Source: Solirubrobacteraceae bacterium
GTDB lineage: Bacteria > Actinomycetota > Thermoleophilia > Solirubrobacterales > Solirubrobacteraceae
Length of the DNA: 13,025 nt
Assembly: GCA_030043235.1 (NCBI GenBank)
Contig: JASHYF010000277.1
Location: forward strand, 1 to 13,025
Direction of reading: 5' to 3'
Part shown: piece by piece, positions 1-6,806 of the stretch
Numbering within the stretch: the first letter of the stretch is position 1
How the letters are laid out: every line of letters starts with the position of its first letter
Notes under the pieces: model-generated
Database searches by the model: none
What the model was told of the DNA's origin: nothing
What the model saw: the letters and a program-made list of their open reading frames with translations, nothing else
Translations under genes and position numbers: made by a program

Positions 1-120
1 AAAGAGCGAGGCCACTGAGGTGTGAGGCCGCGCCACCTGAACCGGAAGGCCCTCGGGTCGAAGGGAATGGTTCCTCGAGCGGCTCTGGACCGCGTCGCTT
101 CGTCTGCGCGGGCGCGCACC

Positions 121-209
121 GGCTCTGCGCGGGCGCCGGCTGTGCACGGGCACGCGGCGGCTCACCGGCAGGGCCGGCTCACCGGCAGGGCCGGCTCACC
201 AGCAGGGCG
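121..209. repeat. Degenerate 17-bp tandem repeat, five units
   Basis: Two exact copies of GGCTCACCGGCAGGGCC lie at 159-175 and 176-192, with a third imperfect copy at 193-209. Two more diverged 17-bp units that also begin GGCT lie at 121-137 and 138-154, separated from the exact copies by 4 bases (155-158). The third exact-type unit contains the stop codon (196-198, minus strand) of the GH114 gene. Each copy-to-copy junction also forms a small hairpin, CCGGC-AGG-GCCGG, at 165-177 and 182-194. I see no gene in 1-195; long open frames here look like by-products of high GC. A role as a transcription end or slippage site is possible but unproven. Confidence 0.75.
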
Positions 210-1023
210 CGAAGCGCTTGCCGTTGAGCGCGAGGTTGAAGCGCGCGCCCATGATCCCGGCGGCTTCGTCGGCGGCGCAGAAGCGCTTCTTCTTCAGCTT
301 GTACTCGGCGTTGAGCACCGGCTCGCCGGCGGCCAGATATGGGTCGAAGTCGGCGCATTCGTGCCACTGGTTGCATTCCTCGGTGACCGCGCCGTCGAAG
401 TAGGGCTCCTGTTCGATGGTCTGTTCGCCGTCGTTCTTCTGCAGCACGGCCATCCCCAGCGAGTGCACCTCGTCGGCGACCCACAGGTTGTAGGTGAGCT
501 GCTCTTCGGCGGTGAGCGGGAAGCCGGTGTCGTTGGCGTAGCCTTCCATGTTGTCCGGTTCGACCGCGTCGAAGCCCTTTTCCCTGCACATTTCGAAGCG
601 CTTGGTCATGATCGGCTCGAGGATGCTCAGCTGGCGGATGTCCAGCCAGCGCTCGCCCGGCCAGCCGTTGGGATTGCCGAGCACGGATTCGGGGAATTCG
701 TGGTAGTCGGGGCGAAAGTCCTCGGCGGTGCCCACGTCGATGTAGCAGACCACGCGCTTGCCCTGCGCGTGCAGCAGCGAGACCTCGGCGGCGCTGTTTT
801 CAAAGCCGTCGATGTCGTAGATTTCGACCGGCTCGCTGTTGTTGATCTTGCCGGTTAGCTGCCAGTACCAGGTGGGGTGCGCGGGCAGCGTCCACCAGCC
901 GCCCTGCGCTCGCGCCGGGCCGGCGAGGGCAAGCAGGGCGACCCACGCGAGCAGCGCCGTGCACGCGAGCGCGGCGACCGGCGCGCGTCCCCTCGACGGC
1001 ACACGAAGCGAAAGCCCTCCCAT
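196..1023 (-). CDS. Secreted GH114-family (endo alpha-1,4-polygalactosaminidase-like) TIM-barrel protein
   Basis: A 275-residue protein beginning at an ATG at 1023. The frame is open further upstream, but this start has GGAG four bases before it and leads straight into a signal peptide: basic residues 7-13, a hydrophobic stretch at about 14-34, and a likely cleavage after ARA at residue 39. The mature part matches the GH114/DUF297 fold: a WYWQL segment near residue 53, [17 protein letters not shown] at about 91-107 (the family's 'CYfsaGsyEdwRpD' block), and [13 protein letters not shown] at about 150-162 carrying the acidic residues expected in the active site. Family members hydrolyse galactosamine-containing exopolysaccharides, but few have been assayed, so the substrate is unknown. 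Six cysteines in the mature part (one more lies in the signal peptide) suit a secreted, disulfide-bonded protein. The gene is divergent from dtd with a 152-bp gap. Family call is confident; exact activity is not. Confidence 0.82.
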   Translation of the reverse strand: MGGLSLRVPSRGRAPVAALACTALLAWVALLALAGPARAQGGWWTLPAHPTWYWQLTGKINNSEPVEIYDIDGFENSAAEVSLLHAQGKRVVCYIDVGTAEDFRPDYHEFPESVLGNPNGWPGERWLDIRQLSILEPIMTKRFEMCREKGFDAVEPDNMEGYANDTGFPLTAEEQLTYNLWVADEVHSLGMAVLQKNDGEQTIEQEPYFDGAVTEECNQWHECADFDPYLAAGEPVLNAEYKLKKKRFCAADEAAGIMGARFNLALNGKRFAPCW

Positions 1024-1032
1024 GTCGCTCCG

Positions 1033-1062
1033 ATCGTAGACGACGTCGCTCGTGCGTGTCGC
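1033..1062 (-). promoter_or_regulatory. Possible promoter for the GH114 gene
   Basis: On the minus strand GCGACA (1062-1057) is followed after 18 bases by TACGAT (1038-1033), nine bases before the ATG at 1023. Each box matches the housekeeping consensus at 4 of 6 positions. In GC-rich DNA such matches arise by chance, so this is only a candidate. Confidence 0.27.
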
Positions 1063-1157
1063 GCCTGTGCTCTCACGGCGGCCTTGCCGGCGGGTCAGCG
1101 ACCGTTCGCTGCGCCGCTCCGGCATGCCGGCGACGCTCGCCACCGCCACCGGGCGGG

Positions 1158-1166
1158 TGCGATACT
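1158..1166 (+). promoter_or_regulatory. Possible extended -10 promoter, leaderless start of dtd
   Basis: TGCGATACT forms an extended -10 (TGN followed by GATACT at 1161-1166) that ends nine bases before the dtd ATG at 1176. No ribosome binding site is visible before that ATG. The spacing fits transcription starting at or next to the A of the start codon, which is common in actinobacteria. No good -35 box is visible. Confidence 0.33.
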
Positions 1167-1175
1167 CCTGCGGCG

Positions 1176-1655
1176 ATGCGCGCGCTCGTGCAGAGGGTCA
1201 GCCGGGCCGCGGTGCGGGTGGAGGGCCGCCTCGTCGCGGAGATCGGGCCGGGCCTGTTGGTGCTGCTGGGCGTGGCGCGCACGGACGACGCGGCGGCGGC
1301 CGAGCGCCTGGCGGAGAAGGTGCGCGCGCTGCGCGTGTTCGCGGACGCGGACGGCCACATGAACGAGCCGCTCGGCGGGCGGGAGATCCTGTGCGTGAGC
1401 CAGTTCACGCTGTACGGCGACACCCGCCGCGGCAACCGGCCGAGCTTCGTCGCGGCCGCGGCGCCCGAGCAGGCGGAGCCGCTGTACGAGCGCTTCTGCG
1501 AGCGCGCGGGCGCGACGGCGCGCGGCGTGTTCGGCGTGCACATGGACGTCGAGCTCGTCAACGACGGTCCCGTCACGGTGCTGCTGGAGATCGGGGCGGG
1601 TGGGGACGCCAAACGGGACGCCAGGGGGGACACGGCGGGCACGGCTGGCCCCTGA
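1176..1655 (+). CDS. dtd: D-aminoacyl-tRNA deacylase (DTD)
   Basis: This enzyme hydrolyses D-amino acids (and glycine mischarged on tRNA-Ala) from tRNA in the cytoplasm, protecting translation. The 159-residue product begins [13 protein letters not shown], typical of the family. It carries the active-site block SQFTLYGD at 75-82 followed by NRPSF at 87-91, and the Gly-cisPro block [10 protein letters not shown] at 129-138 that enforces chirality. Family members are about 145 residues; the extra 15-20 residues here form a Gly/Asp/Ala-rich tail. The frame is open upstream to 1056, but homology begins exactly at the 1176 ATG. The gene stands alone on the plus strand, divergent from the GH114 gene. 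Confidence 0.95.
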   Translation: MRALVQRVSRAAVRVEGRLVAEIGPGLLVLLGVARTDDAAAAERLAEKVRALRVFADADGHMNEPLGGREILCVSQFTLYGDTRRGNRPSFVAAAAPEQAEPLYERFCERAGATARGVFGVHMDVELVNDGPVTVLLEIGAGGDAKRDARGDTAGTAGP

Positions 1656-1690
1656 GGCGGCGTGCGCGCAAATACTTCGATGGCCGAACC

Positions 1691-1709
1691 TGTATAATAA
1701 TAGTTATAC
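1691..1709 (+). promoter_or_regulatory. AT-rich palindrome with TATAAT box
   Basis: GTATAATAATAGTTATAC at 1692-1709 is a 6-bp inverted repeat (GTATAA / TTATAC) around a 6-base loop and contains a perfect TATAAT at 1693-1698 preceded by TG. It is a sharp AT-rich island in about 70% GC sequence, 36 bases after the dtd stop. No convincing -35 box is seen. It could be an orphan plus-strand promoter, an operator, or both. No clear protein gene follows it on the plus strand. Confidence 0.4.
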
Positions 1710-1842
1710 GGAGTGCGACTCGCGGGACGGCTCTTCACGGCGCGGGCATGCTCCCCGCGACGGGCTGGCCCCCCACGCTCCCCACCAGCTGCGCGCGCGC
1801 ACCCGCGCCGGCGGTCGTCCAGCTCGCGGTGAACGAGCCGCG

Positions 1843-1885
1843 GCGCATGCCCGGGGCGTGCGCGGTGAGCGTGGCGAGCACGCTC
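1843..1885 (+). terminator. Two adjacent GC-rich hairpins, possible terminator or structured RNA
   Basis: The first hairpin pairs GCGCATGCC (1843-1851) with GGCGTGCGC (1855-1863), with one G-U pair on the plus strand and a 3-base loop. The second pairs GAGCGTG (1867-1873) perfectly with CACGCTC (1879-1885) around a 5-base loop. A third smaller stem (GCGGC/GCCGC, 1909-1922) touches the DUF427 stop codon. There is no T-run, so these are not classical intrinsic terminators. They sit between the convergent dtd and DUF427 genes, where a bidirectional end would be expected. The remainder of 1656-1921 holds no gene I can support. Confidence 0.3.
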
Positions 1886-1921
1886 TGACCTTCTCGCACT
1901 GGTCGGGAGCGGCGACGGCCG

Positions 1922-2203
1922 CTAATCCTCGACGCTCACGCCCCTCCAGAACGCGAAGCGGTCCTTGATCTGTGCGGCCGCCTGCTTGGGCTCGGGGTAG
2001 AACCACGCGGCGTCCGGGTTCTCCTGGCCATTCACCATGATCGTCTTGTAGCTCGCCTCGCCCTTCCACGGGCACGTGGAGTGCGTGTCGCTGTCCACGA
2101 GATACTCCGCGCTGATGCTGTCCGCGGGGAAGTAGTGGTTGTTCTCGACCACGACCGTATCGTCGCTCTCGGCCAGGGTCGCTCCGTTCCATACTGCCCT
2201 CAT
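1922..2203 (-). CDS. DUF427 domain protein
   Basis: A 93-residue protein of the DUF427 family (PF04248), a small beta-rich fold of unknown biochemical role. Recognisable blocks are the start MRAVWNG, NNHYFP at 21-26, STCPWKGEASY at 42-52 and AAWFYPEPKQAA at 65-76, and the length is normal for the single-domain form. The frame is open upstream to 2311, but the ATG at 2203 is preceded by a strong ribosome binding site and matches the family start. The gene lies 64 bases downstream of the universal stress protein gene on the same strand, so it may be read from the hydrogenase-like operon or from its own promoter. A weak candidate pair (CAGACA at 2266-2261 and TAGGCT at 2241-2236, 19-base spacing) is too poor to call. 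No catalytic function can be assigned. Confidence 0.9.
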   Translation of the reverse strand: MRAVWNGATLAESDDTVVVENNHYFPADSISAEYLVDSDTHSTCPWKGEASYKTIMVNGQENPDAAWFYPEPKQAAAQIKDRFAFWRGVSVED

Positions 2204-2208
2204 CGCTG

Positions 2209-2215
2209 CTCCTTT
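2209..2215 (-). promoter_or_regulatory. Ribosome binding site of the DUF427 gene
   Basis: AAAGGAG on the minus strand ends six bases before the ATG at 2203. It is the strongest Shine-Dalgarno match in the window and fixes that start over longer upstream readings of the same frame. Confidence 0.75.
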
Positions 2216-2267
2216 GCCGGGGTTTGCGTGCAGCCAGCCTAGAGCGCCGTGCGTCGATCCTGTCTGG

Positions 2268-2702
2268 TCACTGTGGCTGCTCGCTGACGACGAGCAATGG
2301 GATCGTCGCATCGGCGAGGAGATCGCGGGTTACTCCGTGAAGCAGCAGCCGTCCGGCACGGCCACTGTGGTGATGGCCCATGACGATCATGTCGAAGCCG
2401 TGTTCGTGCGCGTGCCCGAGCAGTGCGCGCGCAGGGTTCTCGCCCTCGATGATCCGGTGCTCGACGTCGACCCCGATTCGCTCGGCGCGATCGGCGACCT
2501 CCTGGAGGGTCTCCTGGAGGTAGCGGTGGGCCGCCTCCGCCGACTCTTTGCGATCGCCGCTCGTCTCGGCGTGCGCGGGAGAGTACGCGACCGAGACCGC
2601 CACGAGCTCGGCGTCGTAGCGACGTGCGATGTCGATCGCGACGTCGAACGCGCGCAGGGCTGCATCCGACCCGTCCCAGGCGATGAGCAGGCGTTGGAAC
2701 AT
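2268..2702 (-). CDS. Universal stress protein, UspA family
   Basis: A 144-residue single Usp domain. The N-terminus MFQRLLIAWDGSDAALRAFD shows the conserved Asp (D10) after the first strand, and the C-terminal half has DMIVMGHHH at 104-112 and IPLLVV at 134-139. The usual nucleotide-binding signature G-x2-G-x9-G(S/T) is altered: GHHHSGRAGRLLLHGV at 109-124 has His at the second Gly (H112) and His at the third (H122, followed by Gly). ATP binding may therefore be changed or lost. The start ATG shares one base with the stop of hyfB (TGATG at 2704-2700), so translation is probably coupled and the protein is the last product of the hydrogenase-like operon. Usp proteins respond to starvation, hypoxia or uncoupling; a link to the complex is inferred from this coupling alone. 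Confidence 0.92.
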   Translation of the reverse strand: MFQRLLIAWDGSDAALRAFDVAIDIARRYDAELVAVSVAYSPAHAETSGDRKESAEAAHRYLQETLQEVADRAERIGVDVEHRIIEGENPARALLGHAHEHGFDMIVMGHHHSGRAGRLLLHGVTRDLLADATIPLLVVSEQPQ

Positions 2703-4735
2703 CAGCGCAGTACCGGGACGAGGGCGAGGGCGGCGATCAACGCTATGAGCATGTACAGCAGATAGGCCGAGAGGCGCCCGGACTGCAGGGCGCGGACGCG
2801 TTCCGCCACGCGCAGCGCGAATGCGGTGGCGGGAGCGTAGAGGAAGCGCTCGACAGCGAACACCACCCGGGTGTCGAGTGTGAGCCGCGGAGCTTCGTCC
2901 TGGCCGCCCGCGGGTGTGAGTCGCGTGCGGTAGCCCAGCGGACCGCGCAGGATCACGCGCATCGGGTTGGAGTACGCCGAGGGCCGGTACTGTACGGCGG
3001 AGAGTTCGGCGCCGCTGCCCGTGACCCACACCGGCGCCCGGCGGATGGACGATGCGCGCGCGCCGCTCGCGCGAGTGGCGCGCACGATCGCCAGCGCCAG
3101 CAGCGCGTACGCGGGCAGGACGATGCTCAACCAGGTCGGCGCGAGCACCGAGAATTCCTTGAACACCGGGCCGAGCACGAGCGGGTGGCTGATGGCCGTG
3201 CTCGCGACGTTGAAGCCGGCGAGTTCCTGCAAGCCCGACCCGAGGACGTGGATCTCCCACGGCGCGACGGTCCCCAGGAACACGAGCAGCGCCCCGAGGC
3301 CGAGCAGGCCGGGCGGCCAGCGCGATGGTTCGCGCAGCGCGCCGAGCGCGCTGCGCGCGGGGCCGAGGAAGATGAAGCTGTAGAACTTGGCGAACGCCAG
3401 CAGGCCGAGCCCGGCGGTGAGCGCGAGCGCCGCGGCGGCGAGCGCGCAGAGAAGCTGCGAGGCCAGCGTCGGCATGCGAAAGCCCTGCAGCAGCGCCTCC
3501 AGGGTGAACCACTCGCTGACGAACCCGCCGAGCGGCGGGATCGCAGCCAGCGTCAGCGAGGAGACGCCGAGGGCGAGCGCGCTCGCCGGCAGGCGGCGCG
3601 AGAGGCCGCCGAGGGGGTCGGTCGTGCGCTCGCCCGTCGCCTGCTCGACGCGATCGACCGCGATCAGCGCGAGCGTCTTTGCGAGATTGTGCGCGCACAC
3701 CTGCAGGGTTGCTGCGAGCAGGCCGGCGGCCGCAAGCGTCGGCTTGTGCGCCGCCTGGCCAAGCAGCGCCACACCGAGTCCCGCGAGCACGATCCCGGTG
3801 TGCTCGACCGTGGAGTAGCCGAGGAACCGCCTGAGATCGTCCTGGGTGAGCGCGTAGACGATGCCGCTCAGGGCGCTGACGGCGCCGAGGACCAGCAGCG
3901 CATCGCCGCACCACACGGGCAGCGGCCCGAGGATCTGGAACTCGAAGCGCCACAGCCCGTAGAACCCCGCGCACAAAGCGACCGACAGCGATGCGGCGCC
4001 GAGTCTCGGCGCCGCGCCATACCCGGCGGGCAGCCCGCCCTGCAACGGGACCACGCCGACCTTCGTGGCGAAGCAGACGAGCAGCAGCGCGAACAGCACT
4101 CCCCTCGTGCCCGCCGGCAACGTGGCGTGCGCCCACGCCTCCAGCGAGAAGCTGTGCGTGTGCGCGTAGAAGAGGCCGAACGCCGCGAGCAGTGCCGCGC
4201 CGCCGATCTTCGCGAGCCCGCCGGTGAGATAGCCGGCGAGCAGATCGGCGCGCTCGCCTCCAGCGCTCGCGATCAGGTAGACGCACACGGTGATCGCCTC
4301 CCAGGCGAGCAGGAACAGGAAGGCGTTGTCCGCGCAGATCGCGACAGCCGCGAACATCACGAGCGCGCTGCCGAGCCCCGTCAGCCAGCGTCCCGCCGGC
4401 AGCCCGGCGTACGCGAGCGCCACGGCCGCGCCCGTGAGACCCGTGAGCGCGAGGAAGATCCCGGCGAGCCCGTCCGCGCGCAGCGCGCTCTGTCCAAAGC
4501 CGAGCCAGCCACCGAGCTCGAGCACCGGCCGCGCACCGCCCAACGCCGCGGTCAGCCCCACGACCACGAGCAGCAGACAGCCAAGCGCGGAGCACAGCGC
4601 CGCCAGACGATCGCTCGGATGGGAGCGCACGGCCCGGCCTGGCGCGGCGGGCCGGGCTGCCGCTGGGCCGGCGAGGAGCGCGAGCAGAGGAGCGAGCGCG
4701 AGCGCGCCCATCGCGAGCGCGAACAGGAGCGTCAT
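2702..4735 (-). CDS. hyfB: HyfB-like antiporter-type membrane subunit of hydrogenase-4-like complex
   Basis: A 677-residue multi-spanning protein, close in length to E. coli HyfB (about 672), of the NuoL/M/N and Mrp antiporter superfamily. Retained residues include the Glu of the proton path (LAWEAIT, E146), the Lys of FATKVG (K225) and the Lys of HNLAKTLAL (K354), plus YSTVEHTG at 307-314 and GGFVSEWF at 403-410. The usual LHxWLPxAHxxAP block is degenerate: LQGGLPAGYGAAP at 231-243 replaces His with Gln, Trp with Gly and the second His with Tyr. The C-terminal part (about 555-630) is a soluble stretch before two last hydrophobic segments. The ATG at 4735 overlaps the hyfI stop by four bases and has GGGGGAG upstream. 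It would sit at the distal end of the membrane arm. Assignment as HyfB rather than HyfF rests on length and gene order. Confidence 0.88.
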   Translation of the reverse strand: MTLLFALAMGALALAPLLALLAGPAAARPAAPGRAVRSHPSDRLAALCSALGCLLLVVVGLTAALGGARPVLELGGWLGFGQSALRADGLAGIFLALTGLTGAAVALAYAGLPAGRWLTGLGSALVMFAAVAICADNAFLFLLAWEAITVCVYLIASAGGERADLLAGYLTGGLAKIGGAALLAAFGLFYAHTHSFSLEAWAHATLPAGTRGVLFALLLVCFATKVGVVPLQGGLPAGYGAAPRLGAASLSVALCAGFYGLWRFEFQILGPLPVWCGDALLVLGAVSALSGIVYALTQDDLRRFLGYSTVEHTGIVLAGLGVALLGQAAHKPTLAAAGLLAATLQVCAHNLAKTLALIAVDRVEQATGERTTDPLGGLSRRLPASALALGVSSLTLAAIPPLGGFVSEWFTLEALLQGFRMPTLASQLLCALAAAALALTAGLGLLAFAKFYSFIFLGPARSALGALREPSRWPPGLLGLGALLVFLGTVAPWEIHVLGSGLQELAGFNVASTAISHPLVLGPVFKEFSVLAPTWLSIVLPAYALLALAIVRATRASGARASSIRRAPVWVTGSGAELSAVQYRPSAYSNPMRVILRGPLGYRTRLTPAGGQDEAPRLTLDTRVVFAVERFLYAPATAFALRVAERVRALQSGRLSAYLLYMLIALIAALALVPVLR

Positions 4736-5304
4736 GCGGCCCGCTCCCCCGCGCGCAGGAGGCCGGTGGCGAGCAGCAGGCCGTGCATGATCGCGATCGG
4801 GGCGGGCGGCGAGCCGGGCACGTACACGTCGACGCCCAGCACCGCATCCACCCCCCCGGCGGTCAGCTCGCTGGCCGTGCACAGGCCACCGGAGCACGCG
4901 TCGGTGCCGACGGCCACCAGCGCCTTCGGCGCGGGCATCACCTCCCAGGTGCGCTCCAGCGGCGCGCGCATGGCTGTGGTGACAGGGCCTGTGACCAGCA
5001 GCACGTCGGCGTGGCGCGGGGCGGCGGTGAGGAAGAAGCCAAGGCGCTGGATGTCGTAGTAGGGGTTCCACAGCGCCTGGATCTCCCACTCCTCCGAGCC
5101 GTCGGAGCCGCAGTCGATGTGGCGGACGTGGATCGAGCGGCGCAGGGCCTGTGCCTGATCCCCCAGTGGGCGGCGACCCGGCGCGAGATAGGGCCGCTCG
5201 GCGGGGGATAGCACGGCCAGCTCGGGAGGCGGACCCTGCGCCCCGCGCGGATAGCGCATGGTGACGCGACCCTGGCGCAGGCCGCGGGAGATCCACTCGA
5301 GCAT
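4732..5304 (-). CDS. hyfI: HyfI/NuoB-like small subunit lacking its Fe-S ligands
   Basis: A 190-residue protein of the NuoB/HycG/HyfI small-subunit family. The fold markers are clear: RHIDCGSDGSEEWEIQAL at 61-78, PRHADVLLVTGPVTTAM at 96-112, GTDACSGG at 133-140 and VDVYVPGSPPAP at 158-169. In active members these blocks read DCGSCNGCEIEI, GACGNSGG and VDVYIPGCPP, and supply four cysteines to the proximal [4Fe-4S] cluster. Here the four ligand positions are Asp68, Glu71, Asp135 and Ser165. Remaining cysteines (C65, C137, C142) are not at ligand positions. The ATG at 5304 shares one base with the hyfG stop, and a GGGAG lies 12 bases upstream. An N-terminal extension of about 55 residues precedes the domain. 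The protein should still bridge the large subunit to the membrane arm but probably cannot carry the usual cluster. Confidence 0.88.
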   Translation of the reverse strand: MLEWISRGLRQGRVTMRYPRGAQGPPPELAVLSPAERPYLAPGRRPLGDQAQALRRSIHVRHIDCGSDGSEEWEIQALWNPYYDIQRLGFFLTAAPRHADVLLVTGPVTTAMRAPLERTWEVMPAPKALVAVGTDACSGGLCTASELTAGGVDAVLGVDVYVPGSPPAPIAIMHGLLLATGLLRAGERAA

Positions 5305-6806
5305 CAGCGATCGGCTCCCGCGGGGGTCAGCCCGAAGCTGTGCTCGATGAAGGCGAAGTCGGTCAGCACGTCCTTCGGGAAGGCGTGGTCGAACAGCGCC
5401 CAGTTGCGCAGCGAGGGCGAGGCGACGTGGACCCGGTGGACGAGGCCCGCGCGCATCTCCACCCAGATCGCGAGCTCGCCCTGCGGCGCCTCGGCCCAGC
5501 CGAAGGCGCTGCCACTGCGCCTGTCCGAGGGGAGGCCCACCGACAGCTCGCCGTCGCGGCGGCGCAGGTGATCGATCGTCTGTCGCAGCAGGCGCAGCGA
5601 CTCCGAGATCTCGCCGAAGCGGACGTGCACGCGGGCCATCGCATCGCCCTCGCGGCGGGTCACCACGTTCAGGCCAAGGCGCCGGTAGTCGCCGTAGGGC
5701 CGCTCGTGGCGAGCGTCGGTCGAGGAACCCGAGCCGCGCGCGAGCGGACCCACCGCGGAGTAGTCCTCCACCAGCCCGCGGTGCAGGCGCCCGGAGCCGA
5801 TCAGGCGGTCGGTCATCGAGGCGGTGTCGAGGAACAGGTGCCGGTCGCGCCGCAGATCGCGCTCGAGTCCGTCGAGCTCCCGGGACAGCTCGCCGAGCCC
5901 CATCGCCCCCTCCGCGCGCACACCGCCGGGCACGATCATGCCGCGTCCGAAGCGGCTGCCGGTGAGCCGCATGCGCAGGCCCATCACCCGCTCCTTGAGG
6001 ATCTGAAAGCGAGCCTGTCCCACGTGCAGCGCGGTGGCTTCGGCCTGCTTGGCGATCACGTCGAGGTGGCACGCGATCCGCTCGAGCTCCGCGTACACCG
6101 CCCGCCAGCGCTGCGCCCGCGCCGGCGGCATGATCCCGAGGGCACGCTCGACGCCTTCGCAGAAGGCGATCGCGTAGGCGGCGCTGGCGATGCCCGCCAC
6201 ACGCTCGGCGACGTACGCGGCGCGCTCGCTGCCAAGACCGGCGAAGCGCCGCTCCATGCCGCGGTGCTTGAAGAACGGTCGCGTCTGGATGCGTGGCACG
6301 TCCTCGCCGCCCGTCTCGATCTGGAACTGGATCGCCTCGAACACGCCGGAGCGCACCGGCCCGTAGGGGAGCGCGAACACGTCGAGGCCCGCGACGCGCC
6401 GGTCGAGGAGATCCGCGTCGGGGGCGGTCAGGCGCCGCGCGTAGCAAGCTCCGACCGGACGAACGCCGTTGCGCTCCACGAGCTCCTGCTCGGCCCAGCG
6501 CGCGGCCGGCCACCACGCACCGATCGACCCGTACACGACCGGATCGGCATCCCCCGTCGGCGCGCGCAGCACGAGCAGCTCGCCGCGCAGCGCGAACGCC
6601 CCCACAAGCGCCGGCTCGGGTGTGTCGGCGAGAAAGATGCTCACGAAGCGCGCGCCCGCGCCCTTGAGCATCCGCGCCGCGCGCTCGAACGCGAGCGGCG
6701 CCACCCGCAAGCGCAGCTCGCCCGGCGGTGCAGGCTCGCTCGCCGCGCCCAGGTGCTCGGGCAGGTAGTCGGGACGCTCGATCGGCTCCTGCGCGGTGCT
6801 CGTCAC
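5304..6806 (-). CDS. hyfG: HyfG/HycE-like large subunit lacking the NiFe-binding cysteines
   Basis: A 500-residue protein with a NuoC-like N-terminal domain (about 30-135) and a NuoD/hydrogenase-large-subunit domain (about 150-500), the usual arrangement in group 4 enzymes. Family features include PYGPVRSGVFEA at 147-158, PFFKHRGMERRF at 177-188 and ELERIACHLDVI at 240-251. Both metal-binding pairs are gone. The RxCGxC block reads ERVAGIAS (A204, A207), and the C-terminal DPCxxCTxR block reads GLTPAGADR (T494, G497, ending at R500). There is no C-terminal extension for a maturation protease to remove. Only three cysteines occur (C121, C216, C246), none at a metal site. The start is the GTG at 6806, whose GTGA overlaps the hyfF stop by four bases; no ATG fits. 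It is expected at the cytoplasmic face of the complex, without hydrogenase activity. Confidence 0.88.
   Translation of the reverse strand: MTSTAQEPIERPDYLPEHLGAASEPAPPGELRLRVAPLAFERAARMLKGAGARFVSIFLADTPEPALVGAFALRGELLVLRAPTGDADPVVYGSIGAWWPAARWAEQELVERNGVRPVGACYARRLTAPDADLLDRRVAGLDVFALPYGPVRSGVFEAIQFQIETGGEDVPRIQTRPFFKHRGMERRFAGLGSERAAYVAERVAGIASAAYAIAFCEGVERALGIMPPARAQRWRAVYAELERIACHLDVIAKQAEATALHVGQARFQILKERVMGLRMRLTGSRFGRGMIVPGGVRAEGAMGLGELSRELDGLERDLRRDRHLFLDTASMTDRLIGSGRLHRGLVEDYSAVGPLARGSGSSTDARHERPYGDYRRLGLNVVTRREGDAMARVHVRFGEISESLRLLRQTIDHLRRRDGELSVGLPSDRRSGSAFGWAEAPQGELAIWVEMRAGLVHRVHVASPSLRNWALFDHAFPKDVLTDFAFIEHSFGLTPAGADR

Noticed and set aside
22..858. Plus-strand open frame opposite the GH114 gene
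   Set aside because: It is hydrophobic and His-rich only because it is the complement of the GH114 codons; the minus-strand protein has clear family motifs and a signal peptide.
1742..1908. Short minus-strand frame downstream of DUF427 with protein-like composition (possible GTG start, about 54 codons)
   Set aside because: Nearly every third base is G or C, but the plus-strand frame over the same bases is equally so; there is no ribosome binding site and no recognisable domain.
2498..2520. Repeated TCCTGGAGG in the usp gene
   Set aside because: It is coding sequence for the similar residues LQETLQE and needs no other explanation.
3185..5059. Very long open frame on the plus strand opposite hyfB and hyfI
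   Set aside because: It is antisense to clearly recognised proteins, rich in Arg, Glu and Gln without any fold signature, and is explained by scarce stop codons opposite GC-rich genes.
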